29,828 nucleotides of DNA from Zygnema cylindricum (Eukaryota; Streptophyta; Zygnematophyceae; Zygnematales; Zygnemataceae): the NCBI GenBank assembly GCA_037447655.1, contig JBBHKE010002072.1:21619-51446 (forward strand). Reading direction: 5' to 3'. The notes under the pieces were generated by a model that worked only from the letters and a program-made list of their open reading frames with translations, did no database searches and had not been told where the DNA came from. The position numbers and the translations under genes were made by a program. Below are positions 1 through 17,989 of this stretch, piece after piece. The stretch's first letter is position 1, and each line of letters starts with the position of its first letter.

Positions 1-120
1 TCTCTCTTTCTCTCCCTTGTCCTCTTATTGCCCTCTCCCCTCTTCCTCTCCCTCCCCCTCTCTCTAGCCCTTTCCCTCCCCCCCTCATTCTCCTGTTCCC
101 TCTCTTTCTCTCTCGATTTC
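1..120. repeat. CT-rich low-complexity tract
   Basis: The window opens in a pyrimidine tract on the plus strand made of CTCTCC and CCCTCTC blocks. It carries no coding signal. Similar tracts recur in PRMT1 introns 1 and 8, so it is probably intronic or intergenic simple sequence. Confidence 0.75.
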
Positions 121-1452
121 TGTCACACTCCCCCTGTTTAGAATTTTTGATTTCTCTGGGACTATGCAACAATTTGTGTCTGGACATTTCAAAAATGGTG
201 GACTTTTCTTCTTCTGAGTTCTTATTCAGGGAATTTTGGTAGTTTTGAAATTCCACCGTTATTCTTATTTATAAAGTAATCCTTTTAGTACACATGGAAC
301 TTAATTCACGAATAGGGTGAGTACCAATGTCAATGCCATTGTGCATAAAATTGGGAAGAGATCTTGAAAAGTAATATCCATATGGAAGAAAACGGTTCAA
401 TGTGGTCATATGAAAACAATCGATGCAATCACATGAAACTATTAGATGTGGTTTTATGAAAAGTATGAGATGTTTTTAGATCGTCAAGTGTTGTACAGAG
501 ATAGAATTACGTAACATCGAAAGAAAATCAATTTGATATGCAACACTAATTTTTTGACTTATGTTCTGTTTCCATGCGTCGTCTACTCGGAGATATGATT
601 ACTGAAACAGTTGTTGCTCATGTTTACCTTTTCAACGTTTTTAGTTGAACCTCATTTTTAACTCTAGTTTTTACGTTGCCATTTTCCGGAGTTTCAACGG
701 TCTGTACTTTTGGACATGTGTGGAATGTATGGAATATACGAAGTACATGTACTTTTTGAAAAGTTTACTTCCAAATCTTTAGGCCAAAAACATCATAAGT
801 TGGATATCACAAAAAAATAAGTTTCTGTTGCAACTTTTAGGGGTCGAAATACCTCCAAAGAATTTAATTGTTGGCTAAGAAAGTAGTGCAAACAGGAAAA
901 TTTAAACTCTTCAGAGCACAAAGGTTTTAACAATTTTGGCTCAATTGGTGGAATAAATAATAATAGTTGTACCAGAAAAATATCGAAAAAATATACATGC
1001 CTTCCCAACTAGTCAGGTACACTTATACCTACGTGCTACAAACCTTTTGAAACAAATATTGATTAACCTTTAGAAAGGGTCGTAACTCATGGTTAAAATG
1101 TTGAAACTATCATGAAACCTTAAATGCTTTTGGGGTAATCCGTATAAACCCTACACTGCTGTAAAGCTCCATACAAGTGAAGATTACAGCTCAATTCTAA
1201 ATCAATCCAATCTTAGGCGTACAAATGGGAGAATTTGGTAACTCTCATTATTCAATTCATCTTTTATTGTTTTTGATGGTGAATTGCACCCTCTTTTCAG
1301 TTCAGAAATTCTTGGTGAATAATCGGTTTCTTAGGAGTACATTGTGTCTTGCCAGTCACGTCGCCTTCATGTCACGTTGCATCAGAATTGTCTTATATCT
1401 TATCACTTTCGTCCCATTCACATCACGTCACATTGTTGGTTTTGATGGGCAG
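121..1452 (+). other. Probable intron or introns of the PIN-like gene
   Basis: This AT-rich stretch precedes the first recognisable exon at 1453. No long ORF has a protein-like composition. One candidate microexon (1301-1314) is listed separately. The PIN first-strand motif with its leading Asp was not found here, so the start of the gene probably lies left of the window. Confidence 0.45.
1301..1314 (+). CDS. Candidate 14-nt microexon of the PIN-like gene
   Basis: A good acceptor (CCCTCTTTTCAG) is followed by 14 nt and then a donor GTGAAT. In the frame required by the next exon (one nucleotide carried over) it adds S-E-I-L and completes a Val, giving EILVGRELENIS. This suits a beta strand leading into the PIN helix. 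A second AG four nt later at 1304-1305 would give a 9-nt exon (ILV) in the same frame, so the exact start is ambiguous. This rests only on splice signals and frame agreement. Confidence 0.3.
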
Positions 1453-1531
1453 TGGGGAGAGAGCTGGAGAACATTAGTCGAAACCCATCAAAGCAAAAGG
1501 AGGATAGGGAGGCGGCCGCAAATGCCTTCAA
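1453..1531 (+). CDS. PIN-like domain protein, exon A
   Basis: The acceptor is TTGATGGGCAG and the donor is A|GTATGT. It enters with one nucleotide carried over and ends with AA, whose codon is completed to AAG by the next exon. The peptide starts GRELENISRNPSK and continues QKEDREAAANAFK. A V-x-x-E-L-E turn followed by basic and acidic residues and a helix is the usual look of the first helix of PIN domains, where the Glu contributes to the metal site. The ORF on the opposite strand here is a shadow. Confidence 0.6.
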
Positions 1532-3236
1532 GTATGTATAATCTCCGCTGTTGAGAGTGTTTTTTTTTTTTTTTTGTCGTTGTTATTGTGTTTCTATGAC
1601 TCCTTTTATTGTTTTTTTTTAAGTGATTTCGGCATCTAGGCTTTCGATAGGATAAATGATTCATCGTTAAGCAGGAAGAGTTTATATGATATCTTATGCC
1701 CACCACAAATTTTACCACTTTTTTGCGAGTTGAGGTCAGAGTAGGGGCATCACATTCCAATAGAAATTTTCGGTCCGTTATCTGACCATGACTTGTGAAG
1801 GTGGTACCAATTAATTACACTTGTTTTGTAACTAAATGAATGGTCGAATGGCACTAAAAGTGTCTCGGACCCTCTCAAGTTACACTGCCCGTCGCTATCA
1901 GTGTTAAACATTTCTCAGGCAGTCAAAGGCGTTTGACTTTACGGTCAGCCGATAGATATTTTATATGAGACAAGCAGCGGAATGTTAACAGCCTTACCTT
2001 TCGGTTGTGATGTCACTAGTGAAAATCAGAAAACTCTCTGACGACAAAATGTGCTTTAAGTGCCCAAAAATAGCGAAATGCAGGCGGTCTTGTGGTATTC
2101 AGGAATTATTAGTATCGGTAATACTAATTTAGGGTAGAGTGATGTGGTTCATTGTGCACTCCCTTAAGTAGTGTTGTCAACACTATTTTATGATTTTGGC
2201 CAAAAGAAATCTCGCCCCTATCAGTTTTGTCAAATCTAATAGCAGTAAGCAGTGTATCATCGACCAGTTTCACAGATCACTTCTTATCATTCTTTTAAAA
2301 GCTTTTCCGATGAAACCGATCATTGGAAAAAATTGTCATTTTCCCCTCCTATTCTTGTCATGTCCTTTCCTCTCGCTATCCTGTCTCTCAGTCTTCCTCT
2401 CCCTTGAGAATCCATCTATTATTAAAACTTTCATCTGGCGCCGTGGACGAAAAAGTGAGATTTTGGAAAAGTAAAATGTTTGAGGCCATAAGCTATGAGA
2501 CTGTTGGTAACCGTAAATAGTGTCACTTTACAGTTTTTGAAACAGTGTTTTATGGACAAAACTGTTTGCTTTCTTGTCCTTTTCCACATTTGAGATAGTG
2601 TGGATAGGGAAATCAACTTCCTTACAAAAGTCACATTGATTACAATGAGCTGGTAGAGCAAATGATATCTGGGAAAGAAAAGGAGAGGGAAATTGTTTTT
2701 TTGTGACATTTATGTGTTTTATCGTACCTTTTACCTCATTGTCATTGGAATTTACCTTTTACTACTAAAGAGTAGAATTGCCGAGGATTGCTTCCTTCCT
2801 TTTTTTTCTCTCTTTTTCTCTCCTTTTCTCCCTTTTTTTTTAACGTTTTTCTTTTTTATTACTTTTGACATAAGTTGCTTTTGATATTGTGGGATGGTTT
2901 TCTGTTACATTTTATGTTGAGTATTTTTATATCGTGTTTTATGCCTTTTTATGAACCTTTTGGATAAGACGAAGAGTGGGCAAGGTTTAGCCAAAACATT
3001 ATTTAGAGTTTCTTTAAATTCTTGTTTAGAGTTTGTCTTAGAGTTCATTATTTTGATTTTTTTTCTGTTGGAGTTCGTTTTGATTTCAACAATTTGAGTT
3101 TGTTTTGAATCTAGGGTTTGTTTTGAACAAACGAATCAAACTCTAAATAGAGTTGTTTGTTTGAAGAATGTTTGTTTAGAATTTGTTTGTATAAAGTGTA
3201 TCGGTCTAAATTTTATTCTTTTTATTGGCTTTCCAG
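1532..3236 (+). other. Intron between PIN-like exons A and B
   Basis: This 1,705-nt GT-AG intron is AT-rich. It contains one short TIR element (about 1881-2010) and an isolated palindromic motif TTAGTATCGGTAATACTAA near 2108. T-rich tracts near 2800-2860 precede degenerate GTTTGTTTAGAGTTTG repeats at about 3000-3190. The open frames at 2190-2520 have no protein-like features that I can support. Confidence 0.55.
1881..2010. mobile_element. Short TIR element (MITE family 2), partial
   Basis: The left end reads TACACTGCCCGTCGCTATCA followed by GTGTTAAAC. It matches the left ends of the elements at 12432 and 13031, and the next bases (CAGGCAGT) also match the 12432 copy. The right end near 2010 is diverged and uncertain. 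It lies in an intron of the PIN-like gene. Confidence 0.5.
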
Positions 3237-3306
3237 GTGGTACAATAGACATTTGAGAAAGGAAACCAAATGGCTCCATGCGGCAGCAAAGGAGGAGATG
3301 GTTCTG
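3237..3306 (+). CDS. PIN-like domain protein, exon B
   Basis: The acceptor is TTGGCTTTCCAG and the donor is CTG|GTAAGA. Its first G completes the Lys codon left by exon A, then it reads WYNRHLRKETKW and LHAAAKEEMVL, ending in phase 0. Frame continuity with both neighbours is the main evidence. The Trp- and Lys-rich helix has no motif I can assign, but it sits where a PIN domain has its variable helical insert. Confidence 0.6.
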
Positions 3307-3560
3307 GTAAGATCTTTCCCCCGCTTTTCAGGGTTTTTTTTATGGTTTTTTATGGTTTCTGGGGCCTTTTTTAGGGTTTTCTGGGATTCTTTAGGAGTTT
3401 CTAGGGTTGTTCTGGGTTTTTTTTTGGGTTTTTTAGAGCTTTTTTGACTTTGTATACGGACTCTCCTTTTCTTCAAGACTGGTTAGTAACTTGCGGTTAG
3501 TCGTCAATTTTGTCGGTTTTTGCCTTTTTTTTAGTTTCTTATGATTTTTTATGGTTTTTA

Positions 3561-3592
3561 GGGTTTTTTAGGGTTTTTTAGGGTTTTTTGGG
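3561..3592 (+). repeat. GGGTTTTTTA tandem repeat, G-quadruplex-like
   Basis: The 10-bp unit GGGTTTTTTA is repeated three times and followed by GGG. This gives four G3 runs at 3561, 3571, 3581 and 3590, separated by 7, 7 and 6 nt. It resembles an interstitial plant-type telomere motif (TTTAGGG) but with two to three extra T, so it is not a true telomere repeat. Confidence 0.6.
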
Positions 3593-4267
3593 TTTTCTAA
3601 AGTTTTTAAAAATAGTAAATTCAGCAAGAAAGACAGCTATTTTTATTCTTTGGGGAGGTTTTGAAATAACTTTTTAAATATAACAGTTTTTTCTTAAGTT
3701 AGTCAAGAACCATCTTTAAATTCTGACGGGATGATTTTTTTTTCCAATCGGTCATTTTCCAGTTTTTTGGAATTTTTTCACTTTTACACATTCGTAAAAA
3801 AATTTGACATCCCAGTTTTCACAATCATTTTGTAAAAATGAACTTATTTGTGAATCCATTTGTATGACTAATCGCAAAAATGTTATTGAACGACCCATAA
3901 TCCTTTTCTCCTTGTAAGTTTAAGGAAATTGAGAAATTGTTGTCGAAAGACTCATATCCCTTTCTTTTCCTTTTCTTCCCTTTTTTTTGGAAATTTGTGC
4001 GACTATTGTTAAAAGACTCGTGATCCCTCCATCCCTCTCTTTCCTTTTTATCTTGGGGAAATTGATAAGTCCGTTTTTACTCTTCTTTTTCTTTTGTTTT
4101 GGTGAAATTGCAAAACTGTTGTGAAATATCCCTTCCTATCCACTCCCTTACACCTTTCCTTGTCCTTTTTTTTTTGAGAAATTGCGAAACTATTGTTGAA
4201 ATACTCATAATCCGTTTTTCCTTTCCTTTCCTTTATTGTTTCTTTGTGGAAAATCGCAAAACAATTG

Positions 4268-4335
4268 CGAAACTATCGTGAAATTGTTGTGAAACTATTT
4301 TGAAACTATTGTGGAACTATTTTTTAAACTATTGT
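4268..4335 (+). repeat. 11-bp tandem array next to the exon C acceptor
   Basis: Successive units read GAAACTATCGT, GAAATTGTTGT, GAAACTATTTT, GAAACTATTGT, GGAACTATTTT and a final AAACTATTGT, then GAATCAG and exon C. The array therefore supplies the branch-point and acceptor region of this intron. Confidence 0.7.
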
Positions 4336-4342
4336 GAATCAG

Positions 4343-4465
4343 CCCTTCCCATCAACTGTATTCTGCCACAAAGACGATGAAATTTTGGGAGTTTTGGCGT
4401 ATTTCAATAAATGTCATCCAGGGAGAGCGTTTTTGCTCACTCACGACCAACCGATGCAAAACAAG
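4343..4465 (+). CDS. PIN-like domain protein, exon C (core acidic motif)
   Basis: The acceptor is GTGAATCAG and the donor is AAG|GTGAGT; the exon has 41 codons in phase 0 at both ends. The peptide holds HKDDEILGVLAYF and GRAFLLTHDQPMQNK. In PIN domains such as the SMG6, SWT1 and Rrp44 types, an Asp pair in D-D-x-I-L and a later L-L-T-x-D-x-x-x-x-x-K form the catalytic strand and its acidic residues. The match to that pattern is the basis for calling the gene PIN-like. It is not evidence for any one subfamily. Confidence 0.65.
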
Positions 4466-4905
4466 GTGAGTTTTATGGGGGGGAGAGGGAAGGGAAATAG
4501 TATTTTTAACCAATATTGTTTGGTCGAAGAGGTGAGGGTGCACGGTCGGACATGGTTATTGAATGAGAGGGAGAAGCATGGGACGTGATAGAGGGAGAGG
4601 AAGGGGGAAATGGGAAGGAGGAAAGGAAACCATGGGAAATAGATGGTGGAAATGGTAGTGGGACGGAACCTTTTTTTTTTATTTTATTTTTTTTTATTTA
4701 TTTTATTTCTTTTTTCCCGGTTGTGTGTGTGTGTGTGTGAGCGTGTGTGTGTGTTCTTGGCGTTAGGGTTTGAGGTGTGTGTAATTTTAGTGAGAGGAAA
4801 TGGGGTGTTTGGCGTTGAATAGAAGGGGGGAAGGAGTTTAAGGATTACGGATGGGGGCCGCACCTATGATTTCGCCCGTGGGCGTGCGGTTGGCAGCGGC
4901 CGCAG
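4466..4905 (+). other. Intron between PIN-like exons C and D
   Basis: This 440-nt GT-AG interval contains a purine-rich G-run segment (4480-4640), a TTTATTTT tract (4673-4710) and a TG dinucleotide microsatellite (about 4722-4754). The acceptor is GCGGCCGCAG. Confidence 0.55.
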
Positions 4906-4953
4906 GCTAGATCCGGAGGTACATGGCGACGGGGAGCAGGTGCTGTCGCGTAG
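4906..4953 (+). CDS. PIN-like domain protein, candidate terminal exon D
   Basis: Following exon C in phase 0, the sequence reads ARSGGTWRRGAGAVA and then a TAG stop at 4951. NKA.SGG after the L-L-T-x-D strand resembles the end of PIN domains (NKA.x.G.P). The exon overlaps the first unit of a 68-bp tandem array. Because 68 is not a multiple of three, the later units read in other frames. A GAG|GTACAT donor-like site and an AGCAG|GTGC acceptor-like site lie inside each unit, so the true 3' structure could differ. Confidence 0.4.
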   Translation, partial: ARSGGTWRRGAGAVA

Positions 4954-5162
4954 TGGGGAAGAAGAAGACGAAAATCAGATCCGGAGGTACATGGCGACGG
5001 GGAGCAGGTGCTGTCGCGTAGTGGGGAAGAAGAAGACGAAAATCAGATCCGGAGGTACATGGCGACGGGGAGCAGGTGCTGTCGCGTAGTGGGGAAGAAG
5101 AAAACGAAAATCAGATCCGGAGGTACATGGCGACGGGGAGCAGGTGCTGTCGCGTAGTGGTG
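4909..5162 (+). repeat. 68-bp tandem repeat, about 3.7 copies
   Basis: AGATCCGGAGGTACATGG recurs at 4909, 4977, 5045 and 5113, exactly 68 bp apart. The copies are almost identical (one G/A difference in a GAAGAAGA block). This points to recent expansion. The array begins three nt into candidate exon D. Confidence 0.95.
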
Positions 5163-5403
5163 TGGGTTTTCTTTTGGAGTTGTTTAGGCTTCAAAAGGTG
5201 AAATAGTGAGTGGCAGCAAATGAAATGTTTTGCCGTAGGGATTTTGCAACTAACATTGTACTCTTTGTTCTTGTTCTTATACTGTCATATTTTAGGGTTT
5301 TAGGCTTATACAATCTTCAACGGCATACTTTAGTATACTTCACAGTAATTTTGTGCTGCGAGAAGCTCAATAAGAATAACTAAAAAAAAAAATCTCGTCA
5401 CTA
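5163..5403. other. Intergenic spacer
   Basis: This is AT-rich sequence after the 68-bp array. I see no ORF or repeat of note. It probably includes the 3' untranslated and termination region of the PIN-like gene. Confidence 0.4.
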
Positions 5404-6019
5404 CACCGCGAATCGTAATTAGAGTAAATTACTCTAATTCGGTCGCTCGAAATTTCGACTCTATCACATCAAATAGAGTAATCAATTCTAATTTTTTCAT
5501 TATTCTAATTTAGGTGAGGTTTAATTAGCGTAAAAAATTATAATATAGGTTATTTTTAAATAGTGTGGAGTACGGACGACGTCTGACCGTGCAAAATTGT
5601 ACTTTATAAGTAAAAAGGTACAAATAATGATTTAATAGAATCGCGCTTGCACGTGAAATCGCACTAAACAAAAAAATCAATCACATCGAAAAAAAGCCGT
5701 TTGCATAACTCTCGTCCGTCGACAGCATCGTCGTCAGTGTGAACATTAACTGACATTCAATGCGACAAATATTATTAGCGTCATAATGACGTCAATACTA
5801 TACCGGACTGACACATTTTGTACGTCTACGTAATTTAGTGTTCATAATTATCGCGCACATAATTATCGCCGACATAACCCAATATAGAATAGCTAAATAA
5901 ATTAGAGTAAACTTCATAGTTGAAAAAGCTCTATCACATAAATTAGCGTCAATTACTCTAATTGTTTTTTTTGGTTTTTTTACTCTAATTTTTCATTACT
6001 CTAATTACGATTCGCGGTG
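5404..6019. mobile_element. MITE family 1, complete copy A
   Basis: The element is flanked by TA on both sides (5402-5403, 6020-6021). It has a perfect 24-bp terminal inverted repeat that starts CACCGCGAATCGTAATTAGA and ends in GTAA. Inside the ends are further AATTAGAGTAA / TTACTCTAATT palindromes. No transposase ORF is present in its 616 bp, so it is non-autonomous. The TA duplication is typical of Tc1/mariner-type insertion. It sits between the 3' ends of the two genes. Copies B to E at 16391, about 21870, 23294 and about 26346 share its internal block. Confidence 0.85.
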
Positions 6020-6021
6020 TA

Positions 6022-6690
6022 CTTCCTATGGGAGTCGTGCAATATCCACTCTGAGCTTTCCAATTGGTCCATTTGTTTTTTTTTTGTCTCAACCATGTTA
6101 TTATGCCCACTTTAACCCTGCTTGAATTCATCACAATTTTTAAGCACTTCAATTACAGAAAAATCTTTGAACGACAGCATTTTGGTTTTTCCCAGCATTC
6201 CCCTTAGAATCCTTGACCTTCAATTGAAGTGTGAAAAATGAACTAAAAGAAAAAAGAAATAGGTAAAAAAAAGAATATGGTACTCTTCAACTGCTTTTAC
6301 CATCGCATCGGGTGATAAAGACAAAAAGCTTCTTCCTTCCCTTCAGCTCTTCTTGAGATACCTTTAGACAACTTTTCTCACCTGTCGAATCCCTCTACGG
6401 CTTTTTATTCTTAAGCCTCTGGTAAACATTTTGAGCCAAAAAAAAAAAAAACAATACTAAATTTCTGAGACAATGTTCGCCCTTTCTATCTAATACCACA
6501 TCATAAGACTTTTGTCTACTACCTTGTGAACCTTCTGAGGATATACATAAACCGCTACAAAATAAAGCAGTTATATAATCAAAAGGAAAAGAAAAGTCCC
6601 ATTCCCCAGTCAACTCTCCTCCTCCCTCCTCTCCTCTCTCTCCTTTTCCAAACTCCCGTTTGTTCTTCCCAACCTATCATCCTCCCATCC
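6022..6690. other. Intergenic spacer between convergent genes
   Basis: This is AT-rich DNA with A-runs at 6438-6450 and a CT-rich tract at about 6600-6650. The short open frames here look random in composition. It probably carries the 3' flank of PRMT1. Confidence 0.45.
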
Positions 6691-6935
6691 TCATATCGCA
6701 AAACCCGGGCAACACTTGAAATATTTTTACGCATATGATAGCAAAACCTGGGCAGACCTTAAAAAATTTTATCGCATACGTTTGAAACCCGGCCAGGTCT
6801 CAAAATTTTTATAGCGCACGCAATCAAAACTCGGGCAGGTCTCAAAACCTTTTTAGTGCATACAATAGCAAAATCCGGGCAGGTCTCAATTTTTTTTAAC
6901 GCATACGTTAAAAATCGGGCAGGTCACAAAACATT

Positions 6936-6950
<15 letters not shown>
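6690..6950. repeat. About 42-bp tandem repeat starting at the PRMT1 stop codon
   Basis: GCATACG or a close variant recurs at about 6731, 6774, 6814, 6857, 6901 and 6941. Each is followed by a GCAAAACCCGGGCAGGTCTCAAAA-like core, split by small indels. The unit at 6941 is the last coding sequence of PRMT1 (Tyr-Arg-Met-Arg-stop on the minus strand). The array thus starts in the final codons and runs into the 3' untranslated region. Units differ by several bases, so it is older than the 68-bp array. Confidence 0.8.
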
Positions 6951-15837
<8,887 letters not shown>

Positions 15838-15938
15838 GGCGGCGGACGGCTGCCTGGTCGCCTCTGCAGACGGCGAGGCCAGGGGGCAAACTTTTGTTTC
15901 GTTGACGCCGATTCGTCACGTCACGGTACTAGTACGGA

Positions 15939-15946
15939 TATATATA
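15939..15946 (-). promoter_or_regulatory. Possible TATA box of PRMT1
   Basis: TATATATA lies about 100 bp upstream of the first ATG, read on the minus strand within GCTGTATATATATCCG. A start site about 30 bp downstream would leave a 5' leader of roughly 70 nt. The motif is palindromic, so strand is assigned by the gene alone. Confidence 0.4.
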
Positions 15947-16390
15947 CAGCACGATTACGCACTAAATTTAGATTGGTAAACTCACGGTACTCACTGTACA
16001 CAGGGGCTACGGATTGGCTGGATGGATTGGACACGTGCAGAACAATGTTCTACGGTACAGTCATCGTACGGAATTCTCCAACGGCTAGTCTTGTCGAAGA
16101 ATGTTCGGACTTGGGAGGGTTTAACCGTTTTCGCATCGGAGTTTGAGATGAGGGTTTAAGGACGACTGTGAGAGAGATCTACATCTATTAGAGTGGATGC
16201 TACTGGTTCTGACTTGATCGGGAAAGTTGAGATGACAATCGTCCGACTAGTTTGACTTTGACAATCGTCAATTCGTCTCTGGCGTTTTTTCTTTTGAACG
16301 ATATTTTGCATGCAGTTTCTACACATAATTTGTCGTTGACGAGCAGGATTATTACTGTACCGTATTACCGTACGGTGCGGTAATGTACAG
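15947..16390. other. Upstream region of PRMT1
   Basis: This is a mixed-composition intergenic region, richer in GC than the introns, with several GTAC and CGTACGG palindromes near 16360-16390. An open frame on the plus strand (15829-16146) overlaps PRMT1 exon 1 and has no recognisable motif. Confidence 0.4.
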
Positions 16391-16895
16391 TACACCGCGC
16401 ATCGTAATTAGAGTAATGAAAAAATTAGAGTAAAAAAAGAGAAAAAAATAATTAGAGTAATTTACTCTAATTTATGTGATAGAACTGTTTCAGAAAGGAA
16501 TTTACTCTAATTTATGCGGTGTACTCTAATTTGGCAAGTTAATATCCTCTACTGTAAATAAGGTATTCGTACAGAATCTGACTAAACGTACAGTTTATCG
16601 TCACTATGACGTTTGCACTGCGCGGATTGTTAAAACGCAGTTACATGATAATGGCCTGTATTAAATCATTATTTGTACTTTTTTATTTATAAAAGTACAA
16701 TTTTGCACGGACGGATGTCATCCGTACTCCACACTATTTAAAACGAACATATATTAGAATTAAAAACGCTAATTAAACTTTACCTTAAATAGAATAATGA
16801 AAAAATTAGAATCATTTATTCTATTTGATGTGATAGAGTCGAAATTTCGAGCGACCGAATTAGAGTAATTTACTCTAATTACGATTCGCGGTGTA
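16391..16895. mobile_element. MITE family 1, copy B
   Basis: The element runs from TACACCGCGCATCGTAATTA to ACTCTAATTACGATTCGCGG then TGTA. It is inverted relative to copy A and about 110 bp shorter. The internal block ending in CCGTACTCCACACTATTTA (16691-16740) matches copies A and C. It is surrounded by GTACAG/CTGTAC sequence. Confidence 0.85.
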
Positions 16896-16930
16896 CTGTA
16901 CAATACTATATTCCGTATAGAACTGTACTG

Positions 16931-17132
16931 TACAGCTTGAATCGTTATTAGCGTATAGAAATTATTAGTGTAAAAAAAAATTAGCGTCATTCATTCTAAT
17001 TTAGTGCCAGGAGACGTGGCAGATTATGGTCCACGTCCTTTAAAAGTGTAATTTATTATATTTAAGGTATCAATGTCGAAATTTTGGGGTGCCGATATAG
17101 CGTACATAAGGCTAATAACGATTCACGGTGTA
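16931..17132. mobile_element. Short TIR element, family 1-like
   Basis: The left end is TACAGCTTGAATCGTTATTA then GCGT; the right end on the minus strand is TACACCGTGAATCGTTATTA then GCCT. A near-perfect inverted repeat of about 22 bp bounds 202 bp without coding capacity. It lies 36 bp from copy B. Confidence 0.7.
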
Positions 17133-17430
17133 GTGTCTCAAAAATAAAGGAAATATTCCATTCCAAGTCGCAAGCTGTTTCCGCTGTCGTATTTAGAAGT
17201 ATTACGCAAGCATCCCCAAAAACGCCCCAATTTATCAAGCAAAGGCTTAACTTTTAAGTTTCGACAGCAAAGATTTTTGATATTTACAATCTCTTCGCCA
17301 CGAAATATTGCCCTAAGTTGGTAACCACTAACCATTCATATAAGACTCGACGACAAAGATGCTTTTTTTTAATTTTTTTTCAATATGAACGTCAGCTTAA
17401 AGTCCGCTTAAAAATAGCATCATCGCACGC

Positions 17431-17980
17431 CAGAAGTCGCAATCGGGTACCCAAATCCATATCCGACCGTTACCCGACCGTTACCCGTCCACCCGCCTCG
17501 GATCCGAAACGGATTCGGGTGCCAAATTTTAAAGGCCGGTCAGATTCAGGCGGGTGATTCACAAAAAAATAAAAAAAATAAGATACGGTCGGGTAAGCAA
17601 AAAACAAAAAACATTGAAGGTTTTGTACTGTCCATGCTATCCAACATTATTGTACCTTATACTTTTGGCATCGTGGAAGGTATGAAGGAATGTACCATTA
17701 ATTTTGTACATATTCGAGTACGAGCGGGTACGGGTAGTCGCGAGAAATTGAGTTTCGGTTAACTTTTTTTTCCGTAAACGCGTACCAAGTAACGATTAAC
17801 AATTTAGGAGCGTGACATAACCGGGTGGGAACCCAACTGTAACCGATTTTTTTTTTTCGTGAATCACCAGCCTGAATCCCCCCGACCCCTCAAATTTGGC
17901 ACCCGAATCTGTTCCGAATCCGGCGTGGGCGGTCGGTTAACGGTCTGTTACGGTTTCGGTTGACCGTTTGCAACTTGTGA
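17431..17980. mobile_element. Long-TIR element (about 150-bp arms)
   Basis: GC-rich arms at about 17431-17580 and 17835-17980 are inverted copies. GATTCGGGTGCCAAATTT pairs with AAATTTGGCACCCGAATC, and GATTCAGGCGGGTGATTCAC pairs with GTGAATCACCAGCCTGAATC (one mismatch plus indel). CCGACCGTTACCCGACCGTT in the left arm corresponds to diverged sequence in the right arm. The spacer of about 250 bp has no convincing ORF. Long arms suggest a Mutator-like or foldback element. I could not identify a target duplication. Confidence 0.75.
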
Positions 17981-17989
17981 TTCACGGTT

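Larger units (their letters stand above)
3307..4342 (+). other. Intron between PIN-like exons B and C
   Basis: This 1,036-nt GT-AG intron is very T-rich on the sense strand. It contains GGTTTTTTATGG-type repeats (3340-3440), a run of four GGG blocks (3561-3592), several degenerate segments with GAAATTG..AAACT (3900-4260) and an 11-bp tandem array up to the acceptor (about 4268-4335). Confidence 0.6.

Noticed and set aside
1225-1554. Plus-strand ORF of 109 codons
   Set aside because: It runs across a likely intron and uses a different frame from the PIN-like exon at 1453-1531. The exon reading joins in frame with the next exons and this one does not.
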